From Rhabdornis inornatus (taxonomy: Eukaryota; Chordata; Aves; Passeriformes; Rhabdornithidae): DNA of 64,000 nucleotides. Below, one piece after another: positions 24,301 to 36,465 of this stretch. The stretch lies in assembly GCA_013397075.1 (NCBI GenBank), contig VWZS01000654.1:1761231-1825230 (forward strand), in the 5' to 3' direction. A program made the position numbers and the translations under genes. The notes beneath the pieces are model-generated. The model ran no database searches and was not told the origin of the DNA. It saw only the letters and a program-made list of their open reading frames with translations. Within the stretch, counting starts at the first letter, position 1; each line of letters starts with the position of its first letter.

Positions 24301-27300
24301 AGGGTACTTTTGGGAAATCTTAGCCTTTCATCAATCTTTTCTTGTCACTTTAGTCTGTCTAGCTTTACACTACAGAGGAAGGAAACACCACAGAGATCTC
24401 TATTTTCTTGAACTGCAAATGACTTTTTGAGCTACTAAAGATTTACGTCCTATAGCAGCTGCCAGCCACCAGAGTCTCAGCAGCCACGGCCACAGGAGAG
24501 GTTCTCCAGTGTTTTCCAGCTTGGAAACCAAACAGGTACAACCAACTTTACACCTCTTGAAGCACAGCTGTTCAACAAAATTAATGTTTCTAACTTTCTT
24601 TTTACTCATTCAATCTGTCCCAATTTAGTTGTGACTTATCCAACTGCAAAGTCTGTGAGTACATATGCAATAAAACAAACACAGCAATTCACATTAGCAA
24701 ATCAGCATTTGCAAAAATAGGAATGTTGTAACATCAGCTTAGTTCCTATCCAAATTCTCATGTAAAGCTCCAAAGAAACGCAACAATCAGGATTATCCTG
24801 AGGTCCTTTGGGCTTAGTAAAGAATGACATTCTCACAATGCTTCTACTGTATTTAAAATGTTGATCTTACTCTGCATTAGAGCAGGTTAAAATCTTTCAG
24901 CCAAAAACCATCCTTTTTAAAAGCATGCGACAGTGGAAAATTAAGCATTTTGGCTCTCTGAAACATTTCAGCTACATATCTATTAAAAACATTTTTTTTT
25001 TTGTTGACATTATTGTAGAAGTAGGGCTCTCATAAGCTTCTGCAATGTATTGTAAAGGAAGAAAAAGAGGAAAAAAATTAAGGAAAAGAGCTTTTTGAAT
25101 AAAGAACACCAGCAGGCAGTGAGGCTTTCCACAGCTACTATGCTGGGGTCACCAAGCACACTCTCTTTTCACAGATATACCTTGTGATACATATATAATA
25201 GCTTACAACCTATAGATTGCAATACAGTCTTCAGCAAAATACTTGACAGCAGACCTCACTTTCATAAGAAATCCCTCAAGATGCTGAGACTGCCCCAAAT
25301 TTAGGCATGGTCTTAATACTCCTCTTATACTGGACCACCTAGGAGAATTACCAAGGCAGAGGAATCTGAGGAGAATTTGTAACTTTATGCAGGAATAAGA
25401 AACCTGGGAAGGAAAATTAATGATAAAATCCACTTGCTGTTGATGACCAGGAAATCATAAATACAAAAGAGCTGTTGCCGGATAAAGCAACACAGTATCA
25501 CTAATAACATGAAAATGGCTGTAAGTGTTCTGGAAAGGAAATTCCACCTCAGCCTTGCTACAGGTACAGTGAAGCTCTCCTCTGTCTAGGGACAGAAAGG
25601 GGCCAGTGTAGGACGGACTTTGTTTCCAACACACCATGGCATTTACATTCATAATTAAAATGCCCTCCTCTAACCTATTTAGCTCATCTTTCTCTGCCTT
25701 CCTTTGCCTCTAGGACAGACTGGCCTATTTCATCTTTCAAAGACTCTCCCAAAGAACTTTATCTCACAACTTCATGCATCTTCTGTGGATGCTCTGGCTG
25801 AGTCAGCGATGAGAATAAGGCGTTCCTGAGGTGCAGCTCTTTGAAGCTGCCTTAGGCTTTTACCTTACAATGAGAGTAAAAAAGTGTGTGAAATATGCTT
25901 ATTCTGCCCATTGACTGGAAGCCTTCAGTCTGGATACTAACCTCAGACCAGGTTTCATTATGATTTCTGCAGTCACAAAGCAGACTTCAAATGTTATTCT
26001 GTCTCACTGTGAATAACATGGAAAAAACAGTATTATGACCATGCAGGAAAAAACCAGGATCCTGGGAAAGTCAGCAAGCCCAGCCATGGTCATGGAGCAA
26101 GGAAACACAATTACAGATCCATCACTAAACGGTGATACAGAAAGAAATGGGAGAACATTTGCCAAAGCTCAGACATGGCTCTCATGGTATTCTCTGTCTT
26201 ATGGAATCAGCAATAGTTGCAGCACCTCATAAACACAAGCGTTTGTTTCAAAAGCATTCTGCAGACTGGGACTCACATCTCTCGAATTGACTATTTTGTT
26301 CGTGACATTTGTTAGCTCTGGAAAGACTTGGCTCAGCTTCTTTGGCATGACTATGTAAAGATTTTGCAGGGCAAAAATCATAATCTAAAAAGACATATGC
26401 TGTATCAAACATACCCTCGGTAGTTAAGAGAGGGACAGGATATTGTATTTCCTCACAGAGATCCACATTCAGAACAGATTCTCAGCATAAGGAAAAGGCG
26501 CCTCCTCAACCTCAGCACTTCTAGAGGAACCAGCTGGGATAATAACAGAGAAGGGTAAGGGGAAATGACAAGGCATCACACCAAGCTGTGGAAATAGTTT
26601 CATTTCTCTTCCATTTATTTTAATGTAAGGCATATTATACCAGGAGAGGATACAAAGCAAAGCTCCTCTGCAGGGCTGCCAGCATTCACGTCAGATGGAA
26701 GCGCAGCTTCCAACCCATGCTCATGCTTGGGCTATCCTTGCAGAGAAAAGCCAGGACAAGTCAGTTTGGGTGTAACATCCTTCAGCTTGTCCACACTGCC
26801 ATCAAACCTGCCTACCTGGGCTATCTCAGGGAAGAAAACGAGCTCCTTGTGTCCTGTCAGCAGCCACCAGCATGGTTGAATCAGTTAATACCAACAGGTT
26901 GTCTGAAAACAGCAGTAATATGTGTGGGGGGAATAAATACACAAATAACTGGAGAAGCAGCAGACTATTTCAGCAGTTAATTATAGACTTCTACATCCTG
27001 GCAGGGTGGAATTTTGTGAGGCACATAAAAATGGGATGTATTTAAAAACAGCCCAGAATTATTCTTTTCATTGATTCTGCATGCTGACTTTCAATATTCA
27101 TGGATTAAATCAGAATGAGAAGGTGCCTGCATGATTGTCTTCTGCACCTACCATAAATTAATTCCCCTCAGTAAGAAGCAGAGTTTCCAGTTCAAGGCTT
27201 CATTTGCATTATACACGCTTTTTATCAATAGTGCAGAGAAAGAAATCATTCTGAATAAAAGACACCAGGATCTGACAAGAGCCACTGGGATCAATGATGA

Positions 27301-30300
27301 GGATTCATTGCACTGAGTGGTCTGGATCACTGCTTAAGCAGGACATGGAGAAACAATACTGACTTGAGCTGGTCCAAGTTCATCCATCCAGGAATAAATA
27401 CAGCAAGCTAAAGTACAAGGCTGGAAAATACTATCCTGGGCTGTGACAACCCTGACATGCCTGACTGGATAACAAGCTGTATGGGGAGATCCCAGGGTGC
27501 CAACTGCAAGTGTTAATGAGCTACATAAACAAGGAACACTGAGTCAAATCAGAGGTGTTACTACACCTGATTAGCCTCTGGTCCAGCTGGTACTGAACCA
27601 GTGTTCAGGTTGGCTTTCCACAGTGAAAAAAAAGGGATTTTGACAATAGAGGAATAAGTACAACGCTCCAGGCTCCATCTTTTAAATGTATTAAAGGACT
27701 GATAGCACAGGTCTCCTCACTGTATCTGACAAAGATTTTGCAAAATCCCTGGTAACTAGAAAATACAGGCTGAAACTAAAATGGGGATCCATGCCAGAGA
27801 TGGCAATTAGCTAGTGGAACAAGGCTGTAAAGGCCATGATGGATTCTCCAGATGGAGATTGTTATACTCACCACGACTGAATGTTTCACAAACTGGAATT
27901 AATTCATGACATTGTGCAAAAAACTAAATTAGATTAGTTCCAAGCCCTTTTACCTAACAAACTGTGACTTTCTGAACCTGCACCTAAGGAAAGTTAGCAA
28001 AGACACCATTCAGGAATAGCTGCACATCTAGGAAAGGAAACGTTTTCTAAAGATTATTATACTTGGCCAACTTAAAGCATTCAGAAGTTGTGAGTCAGGG
28101 CCCCAAACATCAAGCAACTGGCTAAAAAATACTGGTATTTTAAAAGGAAAAAATTGGTTCATTTTCATTTGCCTTCTGGTTGTTTTGTCCTTTAAGCTTC
28201 AAGGTTCAAGCTCTGCTCTCCAATTCTGATATCCATAAAACAGAAGTCACTAAATCTGACTTATATAAATGCTGAGACTACCCCTACATCTTATGACTCT
28301 AGGAGTTCTTCAGTACAACACCAATTACCTTGACATTTACAATAAATTTCAAGATTTCACCCTGATGATTATAACGGCAGTGTTTCCTTTAAGACCAGTC
28401 ATGTGCAAAAGAAAAAGTCAAACCAAAAAAGGAAGTTAAGCAGCAGCTACATTATTCCATTATCCTTCAACAGCTCCCTGCCAGCACTGGTCCATTTCCA
28501 GCTACACTTCCCTTGTCAAAGAAGGACTGTGGGGAAGTGGGGGCTCAGTGACTCTTTAGGTCTTTTCCATCCCTGATGAGTGCTTTTTCTGGATCGATGC
28601 ACTCTGTGTTTCTCCTCTTTTCTGGAACACAGAAGCCTTTTACATGGTCCCTGTCCAGAGGACATCAGGATGGATGGGCTGGGGAACTGATATGACCAAG
28701 ACAGAGGAAAGGATATGCTGGGGTCTCCCAGACCCCAGAACATGAGATTCCTGTCTGACCATGAGGAAAGTTCTGTATCCATCAGCTTCTTTCCCAGACA
28801 CTCCTGATGAGATGAAAGTTGAAATTCCTCACCTCACTCGTTCCTCTAACATAAAAACATGCCTCTCCAAACCTTACTCCTATTGTTAACCTTATGAAAG
28901 CAGCTAGTCCACTATCTCAACCTCTTCTGTCAAGGTCCTCCATTCCAACCAGATGGCTGGCAGTGAGCCTCCCCGGAGCCCAGGTAAGGGGAGAAGCATT
29001 GAGCAAGTGCAGAGTCACAGGAAGGTTTGTGCTTGGGAGCAACCCAGGAGTGTAACACAGCACTCCCCCTGTCCCCCACTCCTCCAGCAGGGCTCAGTGA
29101 CTGCTGCCCAGACAAATCCTCTAGTAAAGACTAGGGCTGACATCCCTGAACAAGTAACCTGCCTTTATCCTCTCCAAACACTGAAATATTTGGCACAGAA
29201 ACCACGCCATGAAATTGCATTTTAACCACCCCAGACGTGGGCAAGCCCATCCTATCATGCAGCCCAAGATTCATGCAAGGATGCACTGGAGCACAGCTGC
29301 TGCAGAGAAACAAGTGATGAGTAAGCACACAGGGACTACAGTCACCTCCTAACTGCTTTTGTCAACCAAATCTTCCTGGGTGACAGGACTGTACAGGGAT
29401 CCTACAGACCATGGGACCAGTTATAAACTGGGATAAGCACAGAATAAACTAAGTGAGTTTATTTCCTGGTTTTTAGTGACAGCAGTTCATAATAATTGAG
29501 AAAAATCCCAGGTCAACATTCCTGTGTTAAAAAATATAGAGAAGCCTGAGATGAGGATGAAGACCATCACTTTGCTGAGACCCAGAGGCTCACTGTCTGA
29601 CATCTGAATACAGCCAAATGTTCATCCATCACTGACAGGAAACTCCCCCAAAACCCAGGCACGACGTGAAGGGAGCCAAGAATGACCTGAAATTAACCAC
29701 CTGTACATCAGGATCCAGAACTGCCTGAAATAAAGCTCAAGAGACACTATATACCTTAGAGCAAACCTAGCTTTGGTGAAATAACCCCCAACCATGCCAA
29801 CCCCCAACCTATATCTGTACAAGCTTGCTGGCATAGCCAGCAGGGATATATGCAGACTGAGAAGTATTAAGGCCCTTGCTGAGTTGCAAGAAAGATCACA
29901 CTGAAGATTTTTTAAGTAAGTGTGCAAAATTTGGCAGCTCTGCTCTGTCACACTGCCAGTCCTCTGCTGCACTGCATATCCCTCCTCTCCATACCTGACA
30001 GGAGGGAGATTCCTCCAGCATCGTACAAAGAAAACAGCACACAGGGGTAGCAGACATCCCCCCTGCAGTGTGATTTGGGGGTAAACGATGCTGCCTTGCC
30101 CGGAACAAGCAGTGACCACCATCACAAGCCAGTGGATTTCTCCCCACAGCTGCTGGAGTGATCCAGCCTTTGCTGAGGACTGGCATGGAAACCTACACTG
30201 AATCAAGGGGGTTTCTCAGCATTAACCTTGCTGAACTGGGAAAAGCTCTGGAAGTGGCCCCAAAGGGTTTCCACTTGACCCCAGTGATGTTCCCAGTTAG

Positions 30301-31470
30301 CTCAAGCGCTGCATGCAGCACCCAGCTCCACTCACTCACTTGCACAGACTCAGAACACTCTGTAGCTATTGAACCAGCATTTCCCAAGAGTGATAAAATA
30401 CCCAAACCAGCTCCTTTTCTGTGGGGATAAATCTACTCAGGCCGGAGATGTTTGTTAGCACCACAAACAACTGCAGGAAAGCATGGCACCAGTTGCCTTC
30501 ACACCCACATAGGTCTTTCTTTGCATAAACAGGCATTTTTGCTGAGGTCTTAACAATACCATCTTGCTCTGAAAAAATTGCATAAACTCCACACAATGGC
30601 CATGCACATAGCTGTAGACTCAGTGCAGACCTGCCGCTTGTCACAGCCACCTTGCCCCTGCCACTGAAACTGCACTTTGAGTTTCTACCTGTCTTGACAC
30701 AAAACCCATCCTCTCTGCAAACATGGAAAAGCAGAGCATTCCCTCCTGCATTTCATGCCTTACACACTTTGGACAGAAAGAGCAGGTCAGTTGTACCTGT
30801 GCGTCTTTGTGCCTGTGCTGTAGTAAAATAACTGTGTGCAACTTAAGATGATGCCAACAAAATCTTTGAGGATTCTGGGCTCAGTAAAGACCCAAAGAAG
30901 CAGCTTGCAACATGGAAACTGCTCACATTCACATCAAAGGACTTCAGACTTCCAAACCCAACAAAGTAACCATCTGAGAGGTGAAAGAGACAGGGATGAG
31001 ACAGAGAAGCACTTGCATTTAGGTACAGCAAGGAAAAGGAGCCTTTAACACTCCACCTCATCCCTGAAGGCAGGACCTGCACCACTCGCAGGGATCAGCG
31101 CACAGCCAGCAACCACTGGATTATTTTTAATGCGCTTGGAATAAACCTGTGCTCACAGGAAGGCCTGGCATGAGGGGCCCAGTACCGTGAAAGCCCCACA
31201 TGAGCTCTGTGGGAAGATTTAAGCAGCACATAAGTAGAATATAAGCTTTCTAGAGTCCTTGTGGGAGATGCAGGTGCTTCCAGCAGCCGGGCCTGCCATG
31301 CCAGCCACAGGATTTTACATCCCCACAGTAGGCAGGGTGCGATGTCCCCACCGCGTGCCTGGAGCTACAGCTCGCTCTGGCCACGTCTATACAAGGCCCA
31401 AGCCCCACAGACACCAGCTCCTCCTGGGCAGGACCAGGCAACCCTGCAGAGCCACCCCAAAGGCCATTAC
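21318..31470. other. AMOTL1 10-kb intron
   Basis: The largest intron between certain exons. It carries a CR1 fragment at about 23328-23790. A 194-codon open frame at 29622-30206 (minus) shows no domain, no splice context and no conserved pattern. I see no RNA gene. The remainder is single-copy AT-rich DNA. Confidence 0.6.
23328..23790 (-). repeat. CR1 LINE 3' fragment
   Basis: On the plus strand it begins 'aaaatcacagaatggtttgg' and continues with 'ccatctagtccaacta', 'ggccttgaacacttccc', 'ctcttccagttcaaagctat' and 'agcctctcttcacagaagag'. This is the reverse complement of about 460 bp of CR1 3' end. It has the same orientation as AMOTL1. The inner end is approximate. Confidence 0.92.
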
Positions 31471-32356
31471 CTGCTGACCCCGTACTCTGGGGGTGGCTGG
31501 TAGCGGACGAGGGCCAGCTCTGCCCGGGCGGGCTGGGGGGCGGCGTAGGCGGCCTTGAGGACATCTTGTGGTGGTTGCTCGCCATAGAAGAGACCGTGCT
31601 CCTGGGCCTTGCTGCCTGGGGCTGCTGCCTTGCCTTTGTAGGGGTACTCAGGAGGCGGGCCCCGTGGGTCCGTGGCCTTGCTGACTTGTGGGGCTGCCTT
31701 GAAACCCTTCCCACCTCCTGGGGCTGGGGGGTGCTGCTTGGCCCCGTTCCTCTCCAGTGAGAGCTGCATGATCCTCTCACTCAGCGAGCGGACGTGGCCC
31801 TGCTTCAGCTCCTTCAGCGCCTCATCCTTATGCGCCTGCCCGCTGTTGGCCCGGTTCACTGTGGGCCTCCCCTCCGTCCTGGACTTCTGGCTGGAGGAGC
31901 CATAAAATCCCGGTGTGGCGGCAGTGGCTGGTGGTGCAGGCTGGCCACGGAAAAACTGAGACTGGGCCTTGGCCTCCTCATAGGTAGGGAGCTCCTCGGT
32001 GCTGTGTGGGGGCTGTGGGGCCCGAGGCTGCTTCTCCATGGCAGCACCGTCCCCCTGGTGCTCCTGCCCCTGTGGTTCCTGCCGCCCTGACGGCTGGACC
32101 ATTGGCAGGTCTTCGGGAGCAAGGTTTTCTGCGGAAGAGAGAGTGCTGGCAGTGCTGTTGGAGGGGCCGGCGCTGCCCGTCGCCTGGTGCTGTATGGCCA
32201 GCAGGTTCATGTTCTCGCTGGGGTTGCCATACCTCAGCCGCTCCTGGATCAGGCGCTGCAGGACGGTGCCGGCTGCCACCTCCTCCGCCCCTCGCATCTC
32301 CGCCTCTGGCACACGGCGGAAGCTGGGTGGGCGCAGGTTGCAGAGGGTCTCCTCAG
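31471..32356 (-). CDS. AMOTL1: AMOTL1 large exon: PPxY motifs, LATS site, tankyrase motif
   Basis: The exon is 886 bp, phase 1 to phase 2. The acceptor is 'ctccctgcccag' before CTGAGGAGACC; the donor is AGCAG|GTAATGG at 31470-31469. It encodes 294 full codons. In order: EETLCNLRPPSFRR; the conserved GTVLQRLIQERLRYGNPSEN block (about residues 25-45); RQEPQGQEH, a tankyrase-binding-type motif; ELPTYEEAKAQSQFFRGQ with an L-PTY WW-binding motif; RTEGRPTVNRANSGQAHKDE; KQGHVRSLSERIMQL with the HxRxxS LATS phosphorylation site; then PPPEYPYKG and PPPEYGVS, two PPxY motifs. Together these are the sites by which angiomotins bind YAP and respond to Hippo signalling. The poly-Gln run seen after FRGQ in mammals is replaced by a short Pro/Ala segment. 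Confidence 0.98.
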
Positions 32357-32724
32357 CTGGGCAGGGAGAGAGAGGTGGCCATTAGCTCTGCTGTCCAGGA
32401 AATCTAATTCCCCCTGCTGTTTCTTCCCTTCCTACATCCCACAATGGTGACCCCGTGCCCAGGATGCACCCCATGGGTAGTGTCCTGCCAGGATTCCCCT
32501 GGCAGCCCAGCAGACATGGCTGGAAGCCAACAAAGGAGGAAGAGCACTGCTCATCGTCCACCCCTAAACCCTAATTCTGTTTGGCAGTTACCCCTAAGAA
32601 CACATTCCCGTCCCCTCCCTGGCTTCCCCCTCCATAATATTCCATGTGTCCCGTACCCACAGCTCTAAACCTCCCTCTGAGTCAACAAGGGACATTCCAT
32701 GTCACAGGGAAATTTGGTATTTTC

Positions 32725-32805
32725 GGATAGGGATAGGGATAGGGACAGGGATAGGGATAGGGATAGGGATAGGGATAGGGATAGGGATAGGGATAGGGAT
32801 AGGGA
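32725..32805 (+). repeat. (GGATAG)n hexanucleotide array, about 13 copies
   Basis: Uninterrupted 6-bp period with one variant unit (ggacag at 32743-32748). Each unit supplies a GGG run separated by three bases, so the plus strand (the template strand for AMOTL1) has strong potential to form intramolecular G-quadruplexes. The unit differs from the vertebrate telomere repeat at one base (ATAGGG instead of TTAGGG). Confidence 0.97.
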
Positions 32806-32859
32806 CCTACAATGGTTATCTCATCCCACTGCCTGACCAATTCAAAGCTCACAAAAAGT

Positions 32860-32990
32860 TAAAGCATTTTATTAAGGGCCTTGTCCAAATGCCTCTTTAA
32901 ACACTGACAGGCTTGGGGCATTGACCGCCTCTCTAGGAAGCCTGTTTCAGTGCTTGACCACTCCCTGGAGATGGCTCCCACAAGTTAGAG
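32860..32990 (-). repeat. CR1 LINE fragment adjoining the hexamer array
   Basis: The segment 'aacactgacaggcttggggc' followed by 'attgaccgcctctctaggaa' and 'gcctgtttcagtgcttgacc' is reverse-complement CR1 3' sequence. It lacks the extreme 3' end, which would lie toward the hexamer array. The hexamers may therefore have replaced or grown next to the CR1 end. Confidence 0.8.
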
Positions 32991-33409
32991 AGGCAGCCTG
33001 CATGGCAATACCAACTGCTGTATTTGATGGCCAAAGGTGTGAGAGTACTGTGTGCTATGACAAAATAAAATGCGAAATATTTCACAGAAAAACTGTGAAA
33101 TAGAACTGAAAATGAAATAGTCCTAAAGGTCTGAGAATAATCTGTGCTCTAGCATCTTCCTCTAAAACTGCAATTTCCCTTCTGTCTGAAAACACTATTT
33201 CTAAGGGAGTCAATACTAACTGTTGTAATTTTGCTAGGTCAACACAAGGAAGGCATTATGGTCATAGATGTAATGCCTGCATTTTTTTAAAAAGCACAGA
33301 CACATTAGTTACACAACCCTAACACAGGCTACTTCAGGCTACTCTGAAGTCATTCAGAGTCAATGGCACCATCTTTGCACTATGTGTGCAGTGGAGCTTG
33401 CCTGGAGCT

Positions 33410-33540
33410 AAGCATCTAGAAGCACTTGGACAAAGCCCTCAGGCACATGGTGTGATTATTGGGGTGTCCTGCACAGGACCAGGAGTTGGACTTGATGATC
33501 CGAATGGGTCCCTTTCAACTCAGCATATTCTATGATTTAA
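33410..33540 (+). repeat. CR1 LINE 3' end fragment
   Basis: Contains 'aggagttggacttgatgatc' then 'cgaatgggtccctttcaact' and ends 'catattctatgattt'. This is the terminal part of CR1 in plus orientation. The upstream limit is uncertain. Confidence 0.85.
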
Positions 33541-34892
33541 CCATGGCTGAGACCTTTGGAATCCCTCCCTCTCTCCTGGAGCCCTCCTTCTACCCAAGAA
33601 GTACTGTAAGATGTCTATATGAACACTGTCTGAGCTCAGAGGAATGTTTCTGAAAGACTCCAGTGCAGACAAAAGTGAGAAGAGTCTTCCAGTGTCCCTA
33701 GGCAAGAAGGAGGTGCTTTCTGCAGTTTGGTTTCTTGAGGTCACTCTTGGCAACTTTCTCTCTTCTGCTGTTCCCAGTTCTCAGAGGAGTTTGTCAGGAC
33801 TTACATTTGTTTTTTGGCATTTGAAAGCAGTTTAAAAGAAAACTTTCTCTTGAGGTCTGGTCATTTCCCTGAGGTTTCATCAGTTACTGCACATGCTGGG
33901 GGTTAACTTATATACAACCTAGATGCCAGAGGGAAAGAAAAGTCTTTGACTCTCAACAATAAGAAGTCTTTTACACTAACATTTCAGTGGCAAAGCCTGA
34001 AACATGATTGTGAGGCTCAAGATGGAGAGAAGATTCCCTGGCTGTTTCACTCCACACCTGCTCTAGGAGACACACCGCTCCTGCTTTCCCTGAAACAATG
34101 TTATCTACCTGCCAGCCTCACCTGCTGGGGTTTGCACCCTGGCCACCAGCTCTCAGTAGGTCTGTCAGCTTCTCAGGATGGATTTTGGGCCAGGAAGATG
34201 CACAGGCACACAGTGCATCTCCATCTACCTGTCTGCTCAACAGCCAAGTATCCAGCTGCTTTATATGTCCCTGCAGTTAGAGCAAACTCTTGCTGCTTTG
34301 TTCATGTTGTCAGAGCACACAGAAGCCTCAGCACATCGGACATTTTTACAGACAAGCAATAATGTCTCCCTAACACACCAGAAAGCTTACAGTCTACGTT
34401 GTTAGACAACACCAGAGAAAAGCCTAAGGAAAGGGGATAAAGCCAACATCACTCAGTCAAGGCAATTCTTTACAATACATCAGGATTTCCACTTCTGTGC
34501 TAGTCATGTTATCATCCTTATATCTGGGAGGTGAATTTTAAATTGCCTAGTATTGAAGTCCAGAAGGATTGACCACAGTGACCCTTCCACAGCGCCTATG
34601 GTCTTGCTCCATCAGCAAAAGAGCCGTGGAAATTGGTCCAGCTGTGTAGTGAAACGCAACCATGTCCTGAAGGACAAGTGGAAATTATGTACCCTCCACA
34701 AATATAGGGGACAAGTGATGATGGGTCACAATACATAAGTCAAAGGTAAGTTTGACTCTACAAAGGATGAGAAGTTTGCCTTCAACTCTCTAAATATTAC
34801 TTGCAAATGGTTTAAACTGTTCGATTTATACTTTGGGAAAAATCTGGAAGTAAATACAGTAGGTTCATACAGAAGTGTGGCCATGCACTTAC

Positions 34893-35039
34893 CAGCTTTT
34901 TCTTTGGCACTGATCACTTCAGCCGTTAGCGGGGACACTTCAAGCCTGCCAGCAAACAACTGGTGATCCTGGTAAAGAAAGCCAGTGTCTTCCAGCACTG
35001 GGACGGGGCTGGTAGGCTTGTAACAAACAGATGTGGAGC
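34893..35039 (-). CDS. AMOTL1: AMOTL1 exon: N-terminal tail
   Basis: The exon is 147 bp, phase 1 on both sides. The acceptor is 'tttctttcttacag' before GCTCCACATC; the donor is GCTG|GTAAGTG at 34892-34891. After completing a Gly or Arg codon it encodes STSVCYKPTSPVPVLEDTGF and then LYQDHQLFAGRLEVSPLTAE, VISAKEKA. It aligns with the mammalian AMOTL1 N-terminal tail (..CYSPSSPVQVLED..GRHETSALTVE..). This tail is not found in AMOT or AMOTL2, so it confirms the paralogue. Phase 1 entry means any first exon must end one base into a codon, and every candidate first exon I found does. The exon is symmetric. Confidence 0.95.
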
Positions 35040-35674
35040 CTGTAAGAAAGAAAAACGAAATGCCAGGAAAGAAACCGCATGAATGACAAAATATGAAGCT
35101 ATGACTTACGATAGCAGTCAAAAAAAATTTCTTGAGCATGGCTAGGTGCTGAGAAGCCCTTCTGAAGCTAGTGAGCAAACCACCTCTTCTGTCCACACTT
35201 CCCAAATAACATGTTAGCTCTGAGGAACAAGAGGCAAAACACCAAGTCACCAGCGGTGTTCCATGCATTGACCCAGTCTGGCCTACAAGGTCCTCAGTCC
35301 AGGTACAAAGAAAGGTTTGTAAGAGCTAACAGTGACAAGTCACAAGCTCACAAATCAAGGCATAGCCCCAGGACATGAAACCAATAGAGCCAGCGTAAAA
35401 CTGAACAAGGGAGTGGGTAAAAAGAAGGAAAGGTGAGGACACAGCCACACATTAAATAGGGCTGTAGTCTGGGAAAGGCCTTACCACAAAATCTGTTCAT
35501 GAGTAATAGCTTAGCAATACAGAAAATTGCTGAGACATAAAATACAACCAGTGCTATCAAGGGAGAGAGTTTATAAATCATTTTGTCCAGATGTTCTTAA
35601 TATGGTAAGGAGCGGATATAGCTGGAGGGCCATGGGAATTTGTGTTGCAGACCAACAGTATCCCACAGATGCTG

Positions 35675-35835
35675 GTGGCTGGACTGTGCTGGTTTTGCTA
35701 GGACAGAGTTAATTTTCTTCTCAGTAGCTAGTGTGGGGCTATGTTTTGGATTTGTGCTGGAAACATTGTTGATAACACAGGGATGTTTTAGTCTCTGCTG
35801 AGCAGCGCTCACACAGCATTAAGGCTTTTTCTGCT
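35675..35835 (+). mobile_element. LTR-like endogenous retroelement fragment (solo, truncated)
   Basis: The sequence 'ttgctaggacagagttaatt' followed by 'ttcttctcagtagct', 'gataacacagggatgtttta' and 'ctgctgagcagcgctcacac' resembles the beginning of a common avian LTR family as I remember it. No internal retroviral coding sequence is present and the second half of the LTR seems missing. Family name and exact borders cannot be fixed without a repeat library. Confidence 0.5.
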
Positions 35836-35989
35836 TGCAACTTGGCAAACAACAAGGCTCATCCTAAATCTGTTCTCAGGGGTGCTTGTTTTAATAAGCT
35901 GATACAAAATGCGTAACAGCAGTGTTAAGCCAGGAATGACATTGGCTTGACCCTATATTTCAAGCCACAACCGACACTGGCATAATCCT

Positions 35990-36465
35990 ACAATTCAAGA
36001 AAGATACAGACTGTAGAGAGTCGAAAGAAGAGCTACAAAGATCATCAGTGGGCTGTAGAACCTGTTCTGTGAGGAAGGGCTGAAGGAGTTAGGTCCTTTC
36101 TCCTCAGAGAAGAGCAGGCTGTGAGGGAGCTCTCTTTACAATCTTGCAGCATTTAAAGGCAGGCTACAGAGAGGAAAGAGGCTCTCTCTTCACAAGGACC
36201 TACAGTGAGAAGGGGCAGCAAGCACAAGTTGCACTAAGAGATGTTTTATCTTGACATAAGGATGAAACTTCTTACAATGATAACAATCACTAACTGAACA
36301 ACCTCCCCAGGGATGTGGCAGACTCCCCATCACTAGAGGTTTTCAGTATGTGATTAGACACTGTCCTAGATAATCTCATCTAAATTGTCTCTTTCTCTCA
36401 AAAGGTTAGACGAGACGATCTGTGAGATCCCTTACAACCTGGTCTGTTCTACGATTTTATGATTT
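35990..36465 (+). repeat. CR1 LINE 3' fragment
   Basis: Starts within the RT C-terminal region ('gagctacaaagatcatcagt') and runs through 'ctcctcagagaagagcaggc', 'aacctccccagggatgtggc' and 'actccccatcactagaggtt'. It ends 'gttctacgattttatgat', the CR1 terminus. Plus orientation, antisense to AMOTL1. Confidence 0.92.

Larger units (their letters stand above)
32357..34892. other. AMOTL1 intron with hexamer array and CR1 pieces
   Basis: A 2.5-kb intron between the two N-terminal exons. It contains the (GGGATA)n array at 32725-32805, a CR1 piece in minus orientation immediately after it and a CR1 3' end in plus orientation at about 33410-33540. Nothing else supported. Confidence 0.6.

Noticed and set aside
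29622..30206. 194-codon minus-strand open frame in the 10-kb intron
   Set aside because: No recognisable domain, no splice context and erratic composition. In 64 kb of noncoding DNA a frame of this length is possible by chance.
31471..32356. Assignment to AMOT or AMOTL2 instead of AMOTL1
   Set aside because: The N-terminal tail exon, the RTEGRPTVNRANSGQ block and the KRESLDKAM and KEKEKLEMELAAV segments follow AMOTL1, not AMOT or AMOTL2.
32725..32805. Interstitial telomere repeat or CRISPR-like array
   Set aside because: The unit is GGATAG, not TTAGGG. There are no spacers, so it is a simple hexamer microsatellite.
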